DNA of 10,000 bases from Asticcacaulis sp. (GTDB lineage Bacteria > Pseudomonadota > Alphaproteobacteria > Caulobacterales > Caulobacteraceae), in contig NZ_JAIWNX010000048.1 of the NCBI RefSeq assembly GCF_020217185.1, forward strand, positions 1-10,000, given 5' to 3'. The notes under the pieces are model-generated. The model did no database searches, was not told the DNA's origin, and saw only the letters and a list, made by a program, of their open reading frames with translations. Position numbers and translations under genes: made by a program. Shown one piece after another: positions 7,972 to 10,000 of the stretch; position 1 is the first letter of the stretch; each line of letters starts with the position of its first letter.

Positions 7972-8403
7972 TTAACCAACTAAACGGCAATTTGATACGA
8001 TTTTATTTGCCACGTCATCGTGCCCCTTTATGCGAAGATAAGCCTCAAAACACAAGTTATCTCCACGCCTTATAACTGGAAACGCTCGAGATAAATCATA
8101 AATTTCAGAAAGCGATTCGCCTGGGGCGACTTCAACACATCTATTCGCCGAAGACGCAAAAGGAACACCTCGTCGTAACGGAATACTGCGTTTATTTCGC
8201 GTTAATTTGAACGACCGGGGTCCATGTCCGGCTTCAAAACATACTGTATCTGTACCATTATTTGTGATGATCACCTCAACTTGAGAGGTTTCAACATCAA
8301 TTGCAACTATGTTTGTTGAAACATTTAATACATTACCAATGCAGCTAGAGGCCGCCGAGACGCTGAACAAGGATAAGATAGCTATCAGCATTATTGAGCG
8401 CAC
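7972..8403 (-). CDS. Secreted beta-rich protein, candidate immunity protein to the Rhs-tip toxin
   Basis: This 143-residue exported protein has an N-terminal hydrophobic signal (residues 1-19, ending FSVSAASS). Cys21 could be a lipobox cysteine, although ASSC is a weak match. The mature part is predicted beta-rich: VEVIITNNGTDTV, then FKLTRNKRSIPLRRGVP, then VAPGESLSEIYDLS. Besides Cys21 it has Cys55, 89, 118 and 139, enough for two disulfides. This layout recalls the Ig-like inhibitor or pro-domain that precedes M35-like metallopeptidases (an NNG strand, an APGES turn, a DLS strand). That is a resemblance from memory, not a search result. The start is GTG 8403, because a perfect GGAGGT lies seven bases upstream; the ATG at 8442 has no such support. 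The gene overlaps the 3' end of the broken Rhs toxin by 59 bases in another frame, the usual place of an immunity gene. It is intact, and its low GC differs from the ubi genes. Confidence 0.75.
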   Translation of the reverse strand: MRSIMLIAILSLFSVSAASSCIGNVLNVSTNIVAIDVETSQVEVIITNNGTDTVCFEAGHGPRSFKLTRNKRSIPLRRGVPFASSANRCVEVAPGESLSEIYDLSRAFPVIRRGDNLCFEAYLRIKGHDDVANKIVSNCRLVG

Positions 8404-9062
8404 GTTTCGTACCTCCGGGTTGCTTTGCCATGGAAAGCGCATCTAATTGATAATACTCACGCATGTTGGCATTTGCACCAAATAAATGTGGCGGCTCATG
8501 AACCAAGGTTGTGACATCATACCTGTCATGGAATAAGAAAACGCTTTTTGTTATCATTGAATGCGTATCCTTGAGTGTTTGAAATAGTACATTTATCAAA
8601 CACAAAAGCACTGACCTTGCTCTCTTCGTCCTTTTCATAATTATAACGGCCGGACCTGTATTATAGGAAATTTTCCACCCGCGACAATTTTTTGTCTGCC
8701 GAGGCAAGCGTTGCATTAGATGAAGAGTCGAACGCCTTACCAAATGCGCTTTCCGTGGCTTGAGCGCGGTCTGACAGCCCCGTTTGCTTCCCGGCGGCGA
8801 CAGCGGCGCTTTCTTGCTTTAGATTTGCAATTTCCCCCCTTGTCGATTGAACTGCCGCAAGGGCAGCTACTTGCTGTGTCATTGCTTGCCCGCACTCACC
8901 TAGGTCGCTCATTGACTTTCCGCACGTTGCCAATCCCGTCGGATCTGTACCATTGACACGATCCCCGCCCGTGTAACCATACAGGTTCAGGTCGTCTTTT
9001 GAGCCGATGGGGTCAGTCTGTAAAAAGCCTCCACCACCCAGGTCGTGCCGTTCGTTGACACC
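8345..9062 (-). pseudogene. Orphan C-terminal tip of an Rhs polymorphic toxin with metallopeptidase domain, disrupted
   Basis: Read leftwards, this begins with the end of the Rhs core. GFLQTDPIG is at 9003-9029, followed by SKDDLNLYGYTGGDRVNGTD and the DPTGL boundary at 8931-8945. This matches the family pattern GRFLQTDPIG…DDLNLYAYVGNDPVN…DPTG. An Ala/Ser/Gln-rich helical linker then runs to a TAA at 8661-8663. The same frame continues plausibly (YRSGRYNYEKDE…GYAFNDNKKRFLIP) to a TGA at 8526-8528. The rest is found one frame over: FHDRYDVTTLVHEPPHLFG, then ALNNADSYLILVQRLGGL, ending with TAG at 8345. HEPPH (8486-8500) is an HExxH zinc site, and NADSY (8378-8392) fits the NAD-Y motif of M35-like (aspzincin) peptidases. 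The family's GTxxDxxYG aspartate is not clear here. The bulk of an Rhs protein (YD repeats, N-terminal export region) is absent, so this is an orphan, inactivated tip module. Confidence 0.82.
8411..8416 (-). promoter_or_regulatory. Strong ribosome binding site of the immunity candidate
   Basis: GGAGGT, a full anti-Shine-Dalgarno match, lies seven bases before GTG 8403, inside the 3' coding part of the toxin remnant. It decides the GTG start over the ATG codons at 8442 and 8391. It also suggests that the downstream gene is still translated although the toxin is broken. Confidence 0.75.
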
Positions 9063-9821
9063 TTACCGACTATCAGGTCCGTAATTGCCGGTGGCGCTAT
9101 CGCTGGCTACGGTTTCAGCGGCGGCGGTGGCCGGCGCTTCGATTTTCAGCGCGGGCGCCTGTGCGCCTTCGAGCTTCGACGGCGCGTGCAGATCGTCGCG
9201 CACATAGTGGTACATGCGCTCATCCGAACAGGCGCAGACGCGGATATGCTGGGTGCCATCGCGCCAGATAATCAGCGGATAGCGGATCGGCACGCCATTA
9301 TCGCCCAGAAGCGGCTCCAGTTTGGCGATAAAGTCACGGCTGGCCTGCACCACCGCTGAGCGCGCCAGATCACCGTCGGCGGCGCGGAAGGTCGGCTGCC
9401 ACGCCTCTTCGCTGGCGGCACGCCATTGCTTGTAGAGCGGATAGGAGCGGTTGAGCCAGATTTCGGCGATGGTCGAACGTTCCGAGGCGGTGGTCGTCAC
9501 CTTGCCTTCGACATCCATCGGGGCGAAGGGCACGAGGCGGATATCGGCGCCAATGGCTTCGAACTTCGGCAGTTCCTGATCTTCCCACACCTTGCACGTC
9601 GCGCAGTTGCGATAGGTAATGACCCAGATTTCCGGTCCCTCCTTACCCGACGCCGCATAGCCCGACGAATCAAGAAGCTCCTGAATATCCTTCTGCTTTT
9701 GCGTGATGGTTACGGGCGCCCAGCGCACGAAATTGTCCCAGTACAGCCAGTAGCCGGTAATGCCCAGCACAGCCGCAACAATCAGGAACAGTATGGCGTA
9801 GAGTATATGCTTTCTGGTCAT
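9063..9821 (-). CDS. Membrane-anchored thioredoxin-fold protein (DsbC/DsbG-like)
   Basis: This 252-residue protein has one N-terminal membrane helix (about 6-28) and probably a periplasmic thioredoxin-like domain. The redox motif is CATC, with cysteines at 73 and 76 in ITYRNCATCKVWE. A GVP turn at 176-178 is a likely cis-proline loop, followed by YPLIIWRDG. A second cysteine pair, C196 and C198 (VCACS), lies after the fold's last strand and is unusual. The 40 residues at the C-terminus are Ala/Pro-rich and probably disordered. The family role is thiol-disulfide exchange on exported proteins; the substrate is unknown. The ATG at 9821 begins the signal anchor, with an AGAGGGG stretch about 14 bases upstream that is too far to be ideal. 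The stop at 9063 is directly followed, in the same frame, by the Rhs remnant. High GC use matches the chromosomal genes and not the adjacent island. Confidence 0.8.
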   Translation of the reverse strand: MTRKHILYAILFLIVAAVLGITGYWLYWDNFVRWAPVTITQKQKDIQELLDSSGYAASGKEGPEIWVITYRNCATCKVWEDQELPKFEAIGADIRLVPFAPMDVEGKVTTTASERSTIAEIWLNRSYPLYKQWRAASEEAWQPTFRAADGDLARSAVVQASRDFIAKLEPLLGDNGVPIRYPLIIWRDGTQHIRVCACSDERMYHYVRDDLHAPSKLEGAQAPALKIEAPATAAAETVASDSATGNYGPDSR

Positions 9822-9871
9822 CCGGCGCTCAGCCCCTCTTGAACCTGATGACTATACGCGCGTTATGCGGC

Positions 9872-9897
9872 ATCTGTTAAGGGTTTGGTTAACAGAT
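9872..9897. repeat. Perfect 9-bp inverted repeat with TTAA half-sites
   Basis: ATCTGTTAA (9872-9880) and TTAACAGAT (9889-9897) are exact reverse complements around an 8-base spacer. The element starts right after the stop codon of the upstream leftward gene and lies 51 bases before the start of the thioredoxin-fold gene. It could be an operator for a dimeric regulator or an RNA hairpin. TTAA-N8-TTAA is one base longer than the CtrA consensus spacing. The stem is AT-rich and no T-run follows on either strand, so a standard intrinsic terminator is unlikely. Confidence 0.6.
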
Positions 9898-10000
9898 TCA
9901 GCCCCATGACAGGGCAACAAGGCCGAATATGATACCAGTGAGGGCCGCAAACCACAGCCACAGATAGGGGCCCCTGGCCTTCGGGCGGCGGGAATCCTCA
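9898..10000 (-). CDS. C-terminal end of a membrane protein (5' part outside window)
   Basis: The last 33 codons of a leftward gene are visible, ending with TGA at 9898-9900. The translation has a basic stretch (SRRPKARGPY), a hydrophobic helix of about twenty residues (LWLWFAALTGIIFGLVAL) and a short SWG end. This looks like a final membrane segment with a tiny tail. Third codon positions and the clean helix support coding. The family cannot be recognised from so little. The thioredoxin-fold gene follows 76 bases later in the same direction, so the two may be co-transcribed. Confidence 0.6.
   Translation of the reverse strand, partial: EDSRRPKARGPYLWLWFAALTGIIFGLVALSWG

Noticed and set aside
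8526..8560. Programmed ribosomal frameshift in the toxin tip (AAAAAG/TTTTC region)
   Set aside because: The change of frame needed is +1, not the -1 favoured by A/T slippery runs. There is also an upstream in-frame TAA, so pseudogene decay explains the data better.
8720..8956. Plus-strand frame of 78 codons opposite the Rhs linker
   Set aside because: It is antisense to the recognisable Rhs frame, and its composition reflects the complement of the Ala/Ser-rich linker.

Overview
The window looks like a chromosomal segment of a GC-rich alphaproteobacterium, most likely from the Caulobacterales (Caulobacter/Asticcacaulis type). This is inferred from the ubiE-ubiB pair, abundant c-di-GMP and chemotaxis proteins, CtrA-like TTAA motifs, and codons strongly biased to G/C in the third position. 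No taxonomic search was possible.

Positions 1-4482 hold signalling and transport genes. A membrane-anchored GGDEF-EAL protein, cut by the left edge, is read rightwards. It converges with, and overlaps by 23 bases, a leftward corA-type divalent-cation channel gene. Only 29 bases upstream of corA ends a leftward methyl-accepting chemotaxis protein gene, so these two probably form a transcription unit.

Positions 4654-6963 hold ubiE and ubiB, a leftward ubiquinone-biosynthesis pair. They lie in the same reading frame, with one stop codon and one sense codon between them, and ubiB has no ATG at its expected start. Upstream lies a small secreted EF-hand protein (7012-7383).

Positions about 7440-9062 are an accessory island of visibly lower GC content; one 60-base line near 8281 is only about 28% GC. 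Its core, read leftwards, is an orphan tip of an Rhs (YD-repeat) polymorphic toxin. It has the end of the conserved Rhs core (…FLQTDPIG… and …DPTGL), an alanine-rich linker, and a metallopeptidase-like toxin domain with HEPPH and NADSY motifs. The toxin is broken by an in-frame TAA and a later frameshift. The gene overlapping its 3' end is intact. It has an excellent ribosome binding site and encodes a small, secreted, cysteine-containing, beta-rich protein that is the obvious immunity candidate. The pattern is a dead toxin with a live immunity gene.

Positions 9063-10000 hold a membrane-anchored thioredoxin-fold protein (CATC active site) and, at the right edge, the last 33 codons of another leftward membrane-protein gene. 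A perfect 9-bp inverted repeat containing TTAA half-sites lies between them.

The most interesting material is the Rhs toxin/immunity remnant at 7972-9062. The rest is ordinary chromosomal content with a few unusual junctions.
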